Positions 17,025 through 26,008 of a stretch of 64,000 nucleotides of DNA are shown one piece after another. Both the position numbers and the translations under genes were made by a program. Each line of letters opens with the position of its first letter. Within the stretch, counting starts at the first letter, position 1. This DNA is from a virus, in IMG/VR virus record IMGVR_UViG_3300024999_000065, positions 28,136 to 92,135 of that record; one strand, 5' to 3'. The notes beneath the pieces are model-generated. The model saw only the letters and a list, made by a program, of their open reading frames with translations, was not told where the DNA came from and ran no database searches.

Positions 17025-17750
17025 TTATATTTCCATTTTATAATTCATTTTTAAATACATTTCATCTAATTCTTTCTTAAATCTATTTTCCAGATCCTGA
17101 ATACTTTCTTTTGCTCTAAACTGATTCCAAGACCTATTATCCATATCTTTAAGTTTTCCCCATAAATCAGGGTAATATATGTATAGATTTCTTAATTCTC
17201 TTAAACTAGAGAAAGGACAACACCAACAACTAACTCTATTAAATTTAGTATACAAACCACCCCAATCAAAACCTTTATCATAACAATATTTTAATGCTTC
17301 CCCTTCTGTCATTTTCCAATCAATTAATGGATATCTTTTAAATTGATTATCATCTACTCTATTTAATTCATCCATACAAATACCTATGTATTGAATATAA
17401 TTGCCATTATTATACTTCTTATTTAAATATGATTTTATTAAATCTCTTTTTAATACTGAAGTACACCATCTATTTTTACCTTGAGATGCCCATGCATATC
17501 CTTTTTGTCCTTTATTTTTTCCTCTTGTTTTTTCATGATCAAACATCCAGTAGTCGAATGTACGATTTTACAAAATCGTACATTGCATATTTATGTATTG
17601 TTTAACATTTTCAATATGTTTATAAAGTTGTGGAAATTCTTTTGTTGTATCACAAAATACAATTTCATCTATTTGCATACCCTTTTCAATCATCATTAGC
17701 AACATTGCTGTTGAATCTTTTCCACCTGAAAAACTAACTATGTGTTTCAA
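17025..17750 (-). pseudogene. PAPS-reductase-like PP-loop gene with in-frame stop
   Basis: The N-terminal piece (from the TTG at 17750) has the PP-loop SFSGGKDSTAM and FCDTTKEFPQLY, as in sulfonucleotide reductase-like ATP pyrophosphatases. The C-terminal piece continues in the same frame after a single TAA at 17568-17570 with FDYWMFDHEKTRGK, KNRWCTSVLKRDLI and CWCCPF, which match the family's later parts. So the gene is complete apart from one stop codon, which sits at the centre of a perfect palindrome. It could be a nonsense mutation, a readthrough site or an insertion scar. Phage members often modify nucleobases or DNA, but the substrate here is unknown. Confidence 0.75.
17557..17584. repeat. 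Perfect 28-bp palindrome inside the PP-loop gene
   Basis: Arms AATGTACGATTTT and AAAATCGTACATT with a 2-bp centre. As RNA it would place the TAA stop of the interrupted gene across the loop and the top of the 3' arm. Confidence 0.85.
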
Positions 17751-17795
17751 TATGTAATTTCTCCTTTTGTATTATTAATTAACTGATATATTTAA

Positions 17796-18089
17796 TCAAA
17801 CCAATTGTAAAACCTCATCCCAATCATATCTAACAATATTACCAGTTTTAATATCAACAATCTCTCTATAATAATCTCCGTCTATCATCATATACCCATA
17901 TTCCTTTAATATATCTGAATTAAATTCATTAGTTTCATATGGAGCAAATACCAATTTCTCTTGATTAGTTTCTTCATCCAATATGTATAGGTTTGCTTCT
18001 ATGTTCCATGATGTGTATATTGCTTTAGGTAAATTATCTTCTATGAAATATCCACTATCACCCATATTGTTTTCATAATAAAATTTCAT
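17796..18089 (-). CDS. Hypothetical acidic protein, 97 aa
   Basis: Begins MKFYYENNMGDSGYFIEDN and is rich in Glu, Asp, Tyr and Ile; probably a small beta fold. No family recognised. The ATG follows AAAGGAG with a second AAAGG. It is the first gene after the structured region at 18184-18367. Confidence 0.6.
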   Translation of the reverse strand: MKFYYENNMGDSGYFIEDNLPKAIYTSWNIEANLYILDEETNQEKLVFAPYETNEFNSDILKEYGYMMIDGDYYREIVDIKTGNIVRYDWDEVLQLV

Positions 18090-18183
18090 ACCTTTATTTC
18101 TCCTTTATTAGAATTTATTTTTATCATTAAAATAATTCAAATTAGCGACTTAAAATCACTAAACATAAACTTACACATGAATT

Positions 18184-18367
18184 TTGAATTCAACCTAAAA
18201 TATCTTCAATTTTTACCAACAAAAACATTAATAAACTATTGTTATTATTGTATTTGTAAGCATTTTTAATATTTTATAAAATCAAATCGCTTACAAATCC
18301 TTAATCTATAAGGGTTTTGACGCATTTTATAAAACTATGTATTTTTATATTGAGGTACGGAATTCAA
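18184..18367 (-). ncRNA. Candidate structured RNA, about 184 nt
   Basis: Outer arms TTGAATTC/GAATTCAA (18184-18191 with 18360-18367) continue inward as CCT/AGG. Inside are a 10-bp stem ATTTGTAAGC/GCTTACAAAT (18252-18261 with 18289-18298) and a 5-bp CCTTA/TAAGG hairpin (18299-18313). Lying between two minus-strand genes, it could be a leader or small RNA. There is only one copy, so no covariation can be checked here. Confidence 0.4.
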
Positions 18368-18382
18368 TCAAAAAATTATATA

Positions 18383-18766
18383 TTAAACTTTACTATTATT
18401 ATTACCTTCTTTCAATTTTGATTTATGTTCTTTTAATTGTTCTAGTTTTCCTTTGATTTGTAATTTAACACATTCATGTAATACATCTATATACTTTTCA
18501 TCACAAATATAAATACTTTCTGAATCACCTTCACATAATAAATTTAATTTTACACCTTTTGATTCTAATTGTGGTACAATATTATTACTTGTTTGTGTAG
18601 AAGGGAAGAAGATACCTAGTTTGTTTTTATCATATCTGTATATTTCTATATTATATTTTCCTTTTAAATATGTATTATTTTTCTTTGTGTGTTTGTCTAT
18701 AATTGTTTTTTGTGTTAATAAATCAGACTCGTAAAATAAAGTATAGATACCTAAATATTTATTTAT
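18383..18766 (-). CDS. Hypothetical protein with probable AUA start, 127 aa
   Basis: An open frame with coherent sequence (GIFFPSTQTSNNIVPQLES, LLCEGDSESIYICDEKY) and a Lys-rich C-terminal helix. No ATG, GTG or TTG is in frame near the strong AAAGGAGG; an ATA lies 10 nt from it. An out-of-frame ATG 2 nt from the site ends after three codons. Either AUA initiates or one T is missing after that ATG. Function unknown. Confidence 0.55.
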   Translation of the reverse strand: MNKYLGIYTLFYESDLLTQKTIIDKHTKKNNTYLKGKYNIEIYRYDKNKLGIFFPSTQTSNNIVPQLESKGVKLNLLCEGDSESIYICDEKYIDVLHECVKLQIKGKLEQLKEHKSKLKEGNNNSKV

Positions 18767-18816
18767 GGAAACATAACCTCCTTTCTTATAAAATTTATAT
18801 AAATTTAACTTAAACT

Positions 18817-18975
18817 TTATTTAACCTCCTTTTCTAATATTGTAAAAGTAACCATAGAATTATCTACATATTGTAATAATTCTGTTCTAATTATATTAGT
18901 TATTTTATCAAGAATAATAGGAATTGTTTCTGGTTTGTTTGTTTCAAACTCAACTTTATATTCATATTTATCCAT
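18817..18975 (-). CDS. Small protein, 52 aa
   Basis: MDKYEYKVEFETNKPETIPI begins a short alpha/beta protein ending in EKEVK. The ribosome site AAAGGAG overlaps the stop of the preceding Cys-rich gene, so the two are probably translated together. Its own 3' end contains the AAGGAGG expected for a downstream gene. No family recognised. Confidence 0.6.
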   Translation of the reverse strand: MDKYEYKVEFETNKPETIPIILDKITNIIRTELLQYVDNSMVTFTILEKEVK

Positions 18976-18980
18976 ATAAA

Positions 18981-19184
18981 TTATTCTCCTTTCTTATAAA
19001 AATCATCATAACATTTATTTTCAATTTTTAACATATTGCAAATATTCATACCATTGTCATCAATCCAGTTTAAAAATTTAAAAACATTACATTCATTATA
19101 TTTAATTTCTATATCACAAATGTTTTTATATCTACATTCTTCTGTACAAAATTTATCAATTATACATTGATTTATAAAATTAAT
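18981..19184 (-). CDS. Cysteine-rich small protein with AUU start, 67 aa
   Basis: The frame reads NFINQCIIDKFCTEECRYKN and continues with further Cys residues, a pattern suited to a zinc fold. Between an upstream in-frame stop and the protein there is no ATG, GTG or TTG; an ATT lies 8 nt from a perfect AAAGGAGG, with a second ATT one codon earlier. AUU initiation is the simplest reading. It is the first gene behind the promoter at 19266-19295. Confidence 0.55.
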   Translation of the reverse strand: MNFINQCIIDKFCTEECRYKNICDIEIKYNECNVFKFLNWIDDNGMNICNMLKIENKCYDDFYKKGE

Positions 19185-19265
19185 AATAAAAACCTCCTTT
19201 CTTTATGGATTTGTGTTGCTTTTTTTAAGATTGCTTGTTTATGTATTTGTTTATTGATTAATTGT

Positions 19266-19295
19266 ATTATAGCATGAGAGTAGGTTATAAGTCAA
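19266..19295 (-). promoter_or_regulatory. Promoter for the 19.2-17.8 kb operon
   Basis: Minus-strand TTGACT, 18-bp spacer, TATAAT. Transcription would start near 19259 and cover the small-gene cluster. Confidence 0.75.
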
Positions 19296-19335
19296 TATAT
19301 TTATTTTTATATTATGTTAAATATTTAATATATTA

Positions 19336-20667
19336 TTATATACCTTTATTATTATTCGATCTCTTTTCTGCAATATCACAATAATCCTTATTCATCTCAA
19401 AACCTATGTAATCAAATCCTAATTCTTCACAACTGACAGCATGTGTACCAGAACCTTCAAATGGATCTAAACATATACCATCAGGAGGAGTAACTAATGT
19501 AACTAAATATTTAATTAATGATAATGGTTTTACTGTAGGATGATTATTACCTTCACCACGTTCTTTTTTACTTGCTTTAGCACAATACATAAAATTTGCT
19601 TCATAATCATTATTATCATAGTTACATTGTTTGAAGAATCTACTTCCTCCACCTGTATCACCATGTTGATTTTGCATTGTAGTAATCCCTCTTAAAAATC
19701 CTGTATTAGATTCTCCTTTATAAGCATCTTTATTTTCTTTTACTTTGCCACTTTTAGTAATACCACTCTGTGAATCTAAGATTTTACCTGCATATTCATC
19801 CATAATTATATTTGCAGGAAATCTGCCTATTTGGTTAGCAGGACTTGCTTTATCTAAAGCATATTTACCATATATTTTATCATCTTTATCTGAATAATTA
19901 GTTGTTGGATTTTTAGATGCTTTTTTATCCATTATAATTTTGTCTTCTTCTGAAGATTCAACCCTACAATCATCAATATTAATTCCACCAGTGTTCCATT
20001 TTAGAACATTATCTACTATAGTTTTTTCACTTAAAGGTTTTCTTGCTACTATAATTGGTTCGTGTGCTGGTTTTAAATTCGTACCCCAACCCTCGAATTG
20101 TTTTGCTTCGTCTGTTACTGGTTCTGTAATATAACCATTACTACCATGTCTTTTTCCTATTTCAGAAGAAAATCCTGTAACATTACATGACGCTAATCCA
20201 TTTGGTTGACGATTAAAATATTTTCCTTCTCCAACAATTTCTCTTTCTGCTCCAAACTGTTTATCAATTTGTTTACTTATATCCATTGATTTGGGAAATC
20301 CACTCCCGAAAATCCAGTCAATTTGATCTCTAATTTCAAATCCTGCCAATCTTAAACTTATACACATTAAATCATATGTACGTGTTCCTGCAAAACATAA
20401 TAAGTATCCTCCTGGTTTTAATACTCTATATGCTTCTTTCCATATAGAAGGATTAGGAACAAATGAGTCCCAGTCTTTTCCCATAAATCCTTTTGAATTA
20501 TGTATGTATTCTTCATTATTTAACCAATTAGTTAATACTTCTACTATATTAGGTTGTTTAGATAATCCATAAGGTGGATCAGTGACGATTGATGATATAG
20601 AATTATCAGGTAGTAATTTCATACCTTCTTTACAATTTTGATTATAGATTTTATTTAGTTGTAACAA
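19336..20667 (-). CDS. DNA adenine/cytosine-N4 methyltransferase (beta class)
   Basis: Catalytic motif DPPY lies near residue 30 and the AdoMet-binding DPFEGSGTH near the C-terminus, the order of beta-class N6-A or N4-C methyltransferases. A long insert between them (roughly 130-350) resembles those of phage orphan enzymes. No c partner nuclease is next to it, so it more likely protects the element from host restriction. Start TTG at 20667 follows GGAGG. The recognised site cannot be read from sequence. Confidence 0.85.
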   Translation of the reverse strand: MLQLNKIYNQNCKEGMKLLPDNSISSIVTDPPYGLSKQPNIVEVLTNWLNNEEYIHNSKGFMGKDWDSFVPNPSIWKEAYRVLKPGGYLLCFAGTRTYDLMCISLRLAGFEIRDQIDWIFGSGFPKSMDISKQIDKQFGAEREIVGEGKYFNRQPNGLASCNVTGFSSEIGKRHGSNGYITEPVTDEAKQFEGWGTNLKPAHEPIIVARKPLSEKTIVDNVLKWNTGGINIDDCRVESSEEDKIIMDKKASKNPTTNYSDKDDKIYGKYALDKASPANQIGRFPANIIMDEYAGKILDSQSGITKSGKVKENKDAYKGESNTGFLRGITTMQNQHGDTGGGSRFFKQCNYDNNDYEANFMYCAKASKKERGEGNNHPTVKPLSLIKYLVTLVTPPDGICLDPFEGSGTHAVSCEELGFDYIGFEMNKDYCDIAEKRSNNNKGI

Positions 20668-20712
20668 TAGGGGAGTCCTCCTTTTTATTTTTATATTTAT
20701 AAAATAGTTATA

Positions 20713-21321
20713 TTATTTATTTAAATCTAAATTAATAATGAGTTTATATCTATATTGTATTTTTTGCTTTTTTCTTTTTCTCTTATCTATAATAGAAAAA
20801 CCAAAACAATTTTCAATATATTTCATTACTCTATTGAATGTAATATGGCTTTTACATAAATTAAAAATATTACATTCAATTGCTTTATTCAATATCTCAT
20901 CTCTATCTTCTTTTTTATAAATCCTATATTTCTCTAAATCTTTATGAATATCAGAAATAACCCATTTAGATTCTATATATTCTAAAAAATCAAGGATATT
21001 ATGTTTTAATACAGAAATTTTAGAATTATAAATATTATAATTACTATCAAAGTCAATTTTATTTAAATACTCCTGTTCTCTTTTAATTAAATTTTCTTTA
21101 CCTTCTAATAATTCTAGTATTTTAAAATTAAATGCCAACAAACCATATGTATTAAAATCATCTTGTAATTTAAAATTATGATGTATATTCTTTATAAGAT
21201 TATCTAAATGAGTATGCCATCTAAAAGTTATATGTGTACTATGTCCTATATAAACCTTATTGTTAATTATATTAGTAATTTGATATATACCTGATAATTT
21301 ATTTAATGTAATATCTTTCAA
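20713..21321 (-). CDS. GIY-YIG endonuclease
   Basis: GIYQITN near residue 11 and VYIGHS near 23 make the GIY-YIG core, followed by FRWHTHLDNL and the Glu of KREQEYL. The C-terminal half is basic and helical, probably DNA-binding. It stands free between the methyltransferase and the helicase, as mobile homing genes do. The TTG start follows AAAGGAGG. Confidence 0.8.
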   Translation of the reverse strand: MKDITLNKLSGIYQITNIINNKVYIGHSTHITFRWHTHLDNLIKNIHHNFKLQDDFNTYGLLAFNFKILELLEGKENLIKREQEYLNKIDFDSNYNIYNSKISVLKHNILDFLEYIESKWVISDIHKDLEKYRIYKKEDRDEILNKAIECNIFNLCKSHITFNRVMKYIENCFGFSIIDKRKRKKQKIQYRYKLIINLDLNK

Positions 21322-21375
21322 AAAATTATCCTCCTTTACACATTATTAATCTTTATATAATATTAATTTAATAAA

Positions 21376-23145
21376 TTATTTAAAATAATTATATCTAGTT
21401 ATTAAATAATCTTTAAGTTTATCTGGAAAAACAATGGTTGAATACGGTCTAGTAATCGCTACATATACAATATTTGTCTCTTCATAATAATCTTCTATTT
21501 TAAAATCTTTATCACTACCTCTATCTATAAATTCCTTTCTGAAAACCATAGGGATATCAAATATATCATCAGATACATAAACAGGAATAGTGAAGGTCAT
21601 GCCTTTGCTTTTATGACAGGTAGAAAATAAAACATCTGCCTTATTTTTGTCTTTAACTGTGTTATTCTTAATTCCATCAACTATTTTTGGAATAAGACTA
21701 CCATATTTTTCAACCAATCTATTAATTGCAAGTAATTCAATATCTTGCACACGTTCAGCATATTCAGTCATAGAAAAATAATCCTCAAATTTATTAAATA
21801 ATTGATTTTTTACTTTATGTCCTTGAGAGAACCAATATCCATCTTTCAATGTATTAAAATTATAACCTGAGTATCCTCCCTCGAAGTAAAGTTTAGCAAA
21901 TTTATTAGACTTTATAACTTCTATAACTTCTGCTAGAATATAAGAATTAGTTCTACATAAACAAACATAAGGTTTTGATTTATCAATTTCATGTACAATT
22001 GTTTGTTTATTATTAAATCCCTTCATATTAATATCTATTTTATAAATATCTTTAATAAGTAAATTAGCTATATTTGCAATATTTTGACTTACTCTAAAAG
22101 AAGTAGTAAGTTTATATTCTTTTCCATCAAAATGATTCATTATATTTGTTGCTTTCCTCCAACCATATATCATCTGAAACATATCACCTACAAGAACAAC
22201 ACCTGGAACATTTGATGATTTTATTATGTCTAAGATTAACATAGATCCATCCTGCATTTCATCCCCAAGAATAATGTCGAATTTTGAAGATAAATCTTTT
22301 TTACTCAAATGAAAAAGTTTAAGGTAAAAATCGTGAGTAATCTTAATATTGTTATTATAATCTTTCATTAAATTCCATAATCGTTTTGAATATTTAATAA
22401 TTAATTCTCTTTCATCTGTTGTATTACCATTTATATCTTTAAATAATTCTAATTCTTCAAATTCTATTACATCAGATAGCATATATTCTTTCATCATTGC
22501 ATTTATTTTTACTGCTAATTCCATATCTCTATCCCAATCTAATTTTAAATCTTTAATAACATCAACAGCATTATAATTTAAAGTTAATTTATTTTTATAA
22601 AATTTTCCTACATAACCATAGGCTAATCCATGTTGAGTTTTTATTGTGACATGATGTAATTTAGTATATAATTTATCTGCTTCATCCTTCATTGATCGGT
22701 TATACACAATATAGAGAATTTTTTTAAAGGGACGTGTTTTAGCATAGTAATATAAAGTCGTGGATTTGCTAGAACCTGCTAATGCAGCAATTTTAATTTT
22801 TTCTTCCTTTGCAAATATAATATCTTTCTGTTCTTGCGTTAAATAATATCCTTCTTCAGACATATAATCAGACAATTCAATATTAACATCATCAAATGAT
22901 TTGTTGTAATATTCATTTTTTAATATATCTAAATCTTTTTCAGATAATATTTTTTCATTATTCTTTAACATTAAATTAAATTTTAATTCACAATCTTCAC
23001 TCCCATTAGGATGAGAAAAATATTGTCTACTAATACCAAAGTTCCTTATTAATTCTTCTTTACATACTGGACATATGTATGTTTCTTCTTTAATAGATTC
23101 TATAATATCTACTAATTTCCCATATTTATTTAATGCTTTTTTCAT
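21376..23145 (-). CDS. UvrD/Rep-like helicase with N-terminal zinc module
   Basis: The first 60 residues carry CPVC and a later His/Cys pair (FSHPNGSEDC), a CoiA-like zinc module. The helicase core follows: a Walker A variant AALAGSSKST near 125, ILGDEMQD near 295, VLVGDMFQMIYGWRKA, TCHKSKGMTF and VYVAITRP. These are SF1 motifs as in UvrD and Fbh1 enzymes that unwind DNA 3' to 5'. Ser replaces the Gly before the Walker Lys. It probably serves replication or recombination with the neighbouring gene at 23179-24339. Confidence 0.85.
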   Translation of the reverse strand: MKKALNKYGKLVDIIESIKEETYICPVCKEELIRNFGISRQYFSHPNGSEDCELKFNLMLKNNEKILSEKDLDILKNEYYNKSFDDVNIELSDYMSEEGYYLTQEQKDIIFAKEEKIKIAALAGSSKSTTLYYYAKTRPFKKILYIVYNRSMKDEADKLYTKLHHVTIKTQHGLAYGYVGKFYKNKLTLNYNAVDVIKDLKLDWDRDMELAVKINAMMKEYMLSDVIEFEELELFKDINGNTTDERELIIKYSKRLWNLMKDYNNNIKITHDFYLKLFHLSKKDLSSKFDIILGDEMQDGSMLILDIIKSSNVPGVVLVGDMFQMIYGWRKATNIMNHFDGKEYKLTTSFRVSQNIANIANLLIKDIYKIDINMKGFNNKQTIVHEIDKSKPYVCLCRTNSYILAEVIEVIKSNKFAKLYFEGGYSGYNFNTLKDGYWFSQGHKVKNQLFNKFEDYFSMTEYAERVQDIELLAINRLVEKYGSLIPKIVDGIKNNTVKDKNKADVLFSTCHKSKGMTFTIPVYVSDDIFDIPMVFRKEFIDRGSDKDFKIEDYYEETNIVYVAITRPYSTIVFPDKLKDYLITRYNYFK

Positions 23146-23178
23146 GTGTTAATTTTATCTCCTTTTTAATTTATTTAA

Positions 23179-24339
23179 TTAATGTTTATTATTTAAATCA
23201 TTAACATTAATATGATTCTTTTCTGCTGCTGTGATTATTATTTCTTTAGTTAAATCTCTATTAATATCTTTAGGTACAGTTAATTCAGATAATGATTTAA
23301 AATCATTTATATATGTATCTGCTAATCTAAATTTTTTTATATAATTAATTTCTTTTGGGTCTGCATTACAATCTTCCAATAATTTATTTAATTTATCTTG
23401 TTCTCTTTTATTAACTCTTTTTGCTTTATCTTTAATATAATCAATAAAAATATTATTAAAATTTTCAATAAATTTTTCATCATTATAATCTACTATATAA
23501 TCAAATTTAGATAGAACTTTTTGAACTTCTATTTTATTTTTACAAAAAATATTATATGCTTGATATGTAAATAAAATTTTTCTTTTAAAAAGTAATTCAC
23601 TTAATTTCTTTTTATATATTTCAGATTTTAATCCATAAAATTTTTCTCTATTATCAGTGATTCCAGCTTCTTCTTTTGCTTTATTTTCACAATCAATTAC
23701 AAATTTTCTGTCTTCATCTGAGATAATTTCATCTGGTGAATTACAATCATAATTAATATTGATTCCACTAATACTTTCATTACGAATTAATTTTCTAACT
23801 TTAGTAACTGAATCAAATTCTATCAAATCTAATCCACTTGAATTGCTTAAAATTTTTAATACTTTTTCCAAATAGTACCTAATACAATCATCCATTTTAT
23901 CAAAATAATCAAAAATAATATCACTATTCAATTTTAAATGTTCACCACTTCTTTTTTGATTAATTCTAATAAATGAATAATTACTATTAATTATCTCAAA
24001 CCTTTGTGCCCATTTTATAAAAGATAAAGTTATTTTATAATTTTCATCTTGTTCAGTTAATAATTTAGTTAATATTATAGGAGTTATGTATTGTGATAAA
24101 CCCTTAAATAATGGTAAAATTAATCCATCTTTATCAATATCAATATTAGAAACTTTATGTATAATAAATTTACCTTGTCCTACATCTTCTATTTCACAAA
24201 ATTTACTTGCTTTAGTTAAAATTCTTGTTTTTGCTGTACTATTTAATTTTTTATCTCTTTTATAATTAAATATTTGTTTGTCTGTACCAAAATAATCTAA
24301 TAACTTTTTAGTATCTATTTCTCCCACTTTTAATTTCAT
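23179..24339 (-). CDS. Hypothetical protein, 386 aa, possible replication factor
   Basis: The N-terminus (KLLDYFGTDKQIFNYKRDKK) looks like a helix-turn-helix. The middle is helical, with KWAQRFEIINSNYSF and a Lys-rich segment; no catalytic motif is visible. Its position between the recombinase and the helicase suggests a replication or DNA-binding role, by inference only. The ATG lies just behind a weak ribosome site. Confidence 0.55.
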   Translation of the reverse strand: MKLKVGEIDTKKLLDYFGTDKQIFNYKRDKKLNSTAKTRILTKASKFCEIEDVGQGKFIIHKVSNIDIDKDGLILPLFKGLSQYITPIILTKLLTEQDENYKITLSFIKWAQRFEIINSNYSFIRINQKRSGEHLKLNSDIIFDYFDKMDDCIRYYLEKVLKILSNSSGLDLIEFDSVTKVRKLIRNESISGININYDCNSPDEIISDEDRKFVIDCENKAKEEAGITDNREKFYGLKSEIYKKKLSELLFKRKILFTYQAYNIFCKNKIEVQKVLSKFDYIVDYNDEKFIENFNNIFIDYIKDKAKRVNKREQDKLNKLLEDCNADPKEINYIKKFRLADTYINDFKSLSELTVPKDINRDLTKEIIITAAEKNHINVNDLNNKH

Positions 24340-24505
24340 AAAATAGCATCTACTCCTTATTATTAATGGATTTATTTTATTTTTTATGTGCTACAAAGTT
24401 TTCTAATAAGTATTTATATATGTAGACAAATTGTAGTACATACAAACACACTATAAACACAATTATATTAATACTTTGTTAACTATTTAATCAATAAAAA
24501 TAATA

Positions 24506-24565
24506 TTATCTTTTAAATACTAAAAAATAAAATCCACAAACAATTAATACAGAAATTAAATGCAC
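24506..24565 (-). CDS. Micro-peptide with one membrane helix, 19 aa
   Basis: GTG start behind a perfect AAAGGAGGTG; the product is hydrophobic (LISVLIVCGFYFLVF) with a basic end. It lies just downstream of the promoter at 24618-24646. It could be a membrane peptide, a type I toxin-like peptide or a leader. Confidence 0.4.
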   Translation of the reverse strand: MHLISVLIVCGFYFLVFKR

Positions 24566-24617
24566 CTTTTCCACCTCCTTTAATAATATTAATATTAATA
24601 TATTTTAACTTGTTTAC

Positions 24618-24646
24618 ATTATACACAATAATAAAATAAATGTCAA
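24618..24646 (-). promoter_or_regulatory. Promoter for the 24.5-19.3 kb leftward genes
   Basis: Minus-strand TTGACA, 17-bp spacer, TATAAT; a full consensus site ahead of the micro-peptide, the 386-aa gene and the helicase. Confidence 0.85.
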
Positions 24647-24709
24647 CACTTATTTATATATTATTATTATATAAATAAAAAATAATAAAAAATAAATATT
24701 TGGACAGAT

Positions 24710-24739
24710 TTATTTTCCCCGTTTAAACGGGGAAAATAA
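24710..24739. repeat. Perfect 30-bp palindrome near the recombinase
   Basis: Arms TTATTTTCCCCGTTT and AAACGGGGAAAATAA meet without a spacer. Its G/C core stands out in this AT-rich DNA. It lies 150 bp beyond the recombinase gene's 3' end and could be a protein-binding or recombination site. Confidence 0.7.
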
Positions 24740-24789
24740 TATGGACAAAAAACCGCTGAAAGCGGAACATATACTTTTCCTGTCCATAT
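24739..24789 (-). terminator. Terminator of the recombinase gene, enclosed by a longer stem
   Basis: On the minus strand CCGCT-TTC-AGCGG is followed by TTTTTTG, a textbook terminator. An outer pair ATATGGACA/TGTCCATAT encloses it (24739-24747 with 24781-24789). Confidence 0.85.
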
Positions 24790-24890
24790 TATACTAAATA
24801 CTAACATAGAAGTCAATAGAATAATAAAATAAATATTAATAAATAATATACTTCATAAAATATACCTAAAACTACAAATATAATTCACAT

Positions 24891-25733
24891 CTACAAACCA
24901 ATCCTCAAATTATTAATTTTCTTCTTAATATTTTCTTTTCTTGCATGAGTATATTTGCCACTGGTTGAAATAGAGGAGTGCCCTAATTGATCTTGTAATT
25001 CAGGCAATGTTAATATACCTTGTTCTTGTGTAGACGTTGCCCAGTTATGGCGAAGTGAATGCACTCCAACCTTACAATTACCATAACTATTAAATATATA
25101 ATTAATTGTACTTTTATCTAGTTTCTCACTTCTTTCAGATAAAAATATATATTGACTATTAGCAAATTTATATTTTTCTCTAATTTTTAAATAATCTTTA
25201 ATAACATTTATTGCAATATCATTTAATAATACAGTTCTTTCCTTATCACCTTTACCAATTAACTTCAATTCTCCTTTTTCTATATCTAAATTTCTCAATT
25301 TTAAATTTGTAATTTCTTCTCTCCTAATTCCTGTATGAGCAATAAGAAAAACAATAGCAATATTTCTATCTCTATGCAAACTATACTTATTACTAACCTT
25401 ATCTAAAAAATCAGATACTTGTAATTCTGTTATATTTGTTGGATTTCCTTTACCTTGTATTTTAATGAAATCTCGCTTTATAATTTTTATACTATCAATT
25501 AATCCTAACATTAATAAAAATTCATTAAACGATTTAATTGCAGATAACTTCCTATTAATAGAACTAGATGATAAACCACTAATATCATCTTTATATTTAA
25601 TAATAGAATCTCTACTAATCTCATCATGTAATGTAAAGAAATGATTTAAGTCTGACACATATGATGATATTGTATTATTTGATTTTGCTTGATTAATTAA
25701 ATAATTTTTATATTGCTCAATTTTATTTTTCAT
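24891..25733 (-). CDS. Tyrosine recombinase, XerC/D-type
   Basis: The 280-aa protein has the SAM-like N-terminal domain and the catalytic set: Arg in TGIRREE near 134, Lys in GKGDKER near 160, HSLRHNWA near 224, LGHSS near 248 and Tyr in KYTHA near 261. Such enzymes integrate or resolve DNA by strand exchange. In a plasmid-like element it could resolve dimers or integrate the element. The gene is led by its own promoter at 25769-25798 and ends in a strong terminator. Confidence 0.9.
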   Translation of the reverse strand: MKNKIEQYKNYLINQAKSNNTISSYVSDLNHFFTLHDEISRDSIIKYKDDISGLSSSSINRKLSAIKSFNEFLLMLGLIDSIKIIKRDFIKIQGKGNPTNITELQVSDFLDKVSNKYSLHRDRNIAIVFLIAHTGIRREEITNLKLRNLDIEKGELKLIGKGDKERTVLLNDIAINVIKDYLKIREKYKFANSQYIFLSERSEKLDKSTINYIFNSYGNCKVGVHSLRHNWATSTQEQGILTLPELQDQLGHSSISTSGKYTHARKENIKKKINNLRIGL

Positions 25734-25768
25734 ATTATATACTCCTTTTGTAATTTATTTGTAAAATA

Positions 25769-25798
25769 ATTCTACCATAATAATATTATTGTTGTCAA
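25769..25798 (-). promoter_or_regulatory. Recombinase promoter
   Basis: Minus-strand TTGACA, 18-bp spacer, TAGAAT, 35 nt upstream of the ATG. It marks the left side of the divergent zone. Confidence 0.75.
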
Positions 25799-25898
25799 TA
25801 TGAATATAAAAATAATTTTATAATATTTATTGCAAAAACATCACCTAAATATTACCTATCATAAATCACATCCCACACAAATATACTCAAATATAAAG

Positions 25899-25970
25899 TT
25901 TAAGACGATTCTAAATAATATGCAACAGACCAATTTACTAACTATTGTTAAGACGATTTTTAAGACCACT
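25899..25970 (+). repeat. Three direct repeats, candidate operator or centromere
   Basis: TTTAAGACGATT at 25899, TTAAGACGATT at 25948 and TTTAAGACCACT at 25959. They sit directly upstream of the ribbon-helix-helix gene, where such proteins usually bind. Confidence 0.5.
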
Positions 25971-26008
25971 GAATTATCACATTTAATAAACAAAAAGGAG
26001 GATAGGAA

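Noticed and set aside
17568-17570. Reassigned TAA codon
   Set aside because: All other genes end normally at TAA, TAG or TGA and only one in-frame TAA was found, so a changed genetic code is unlikely.
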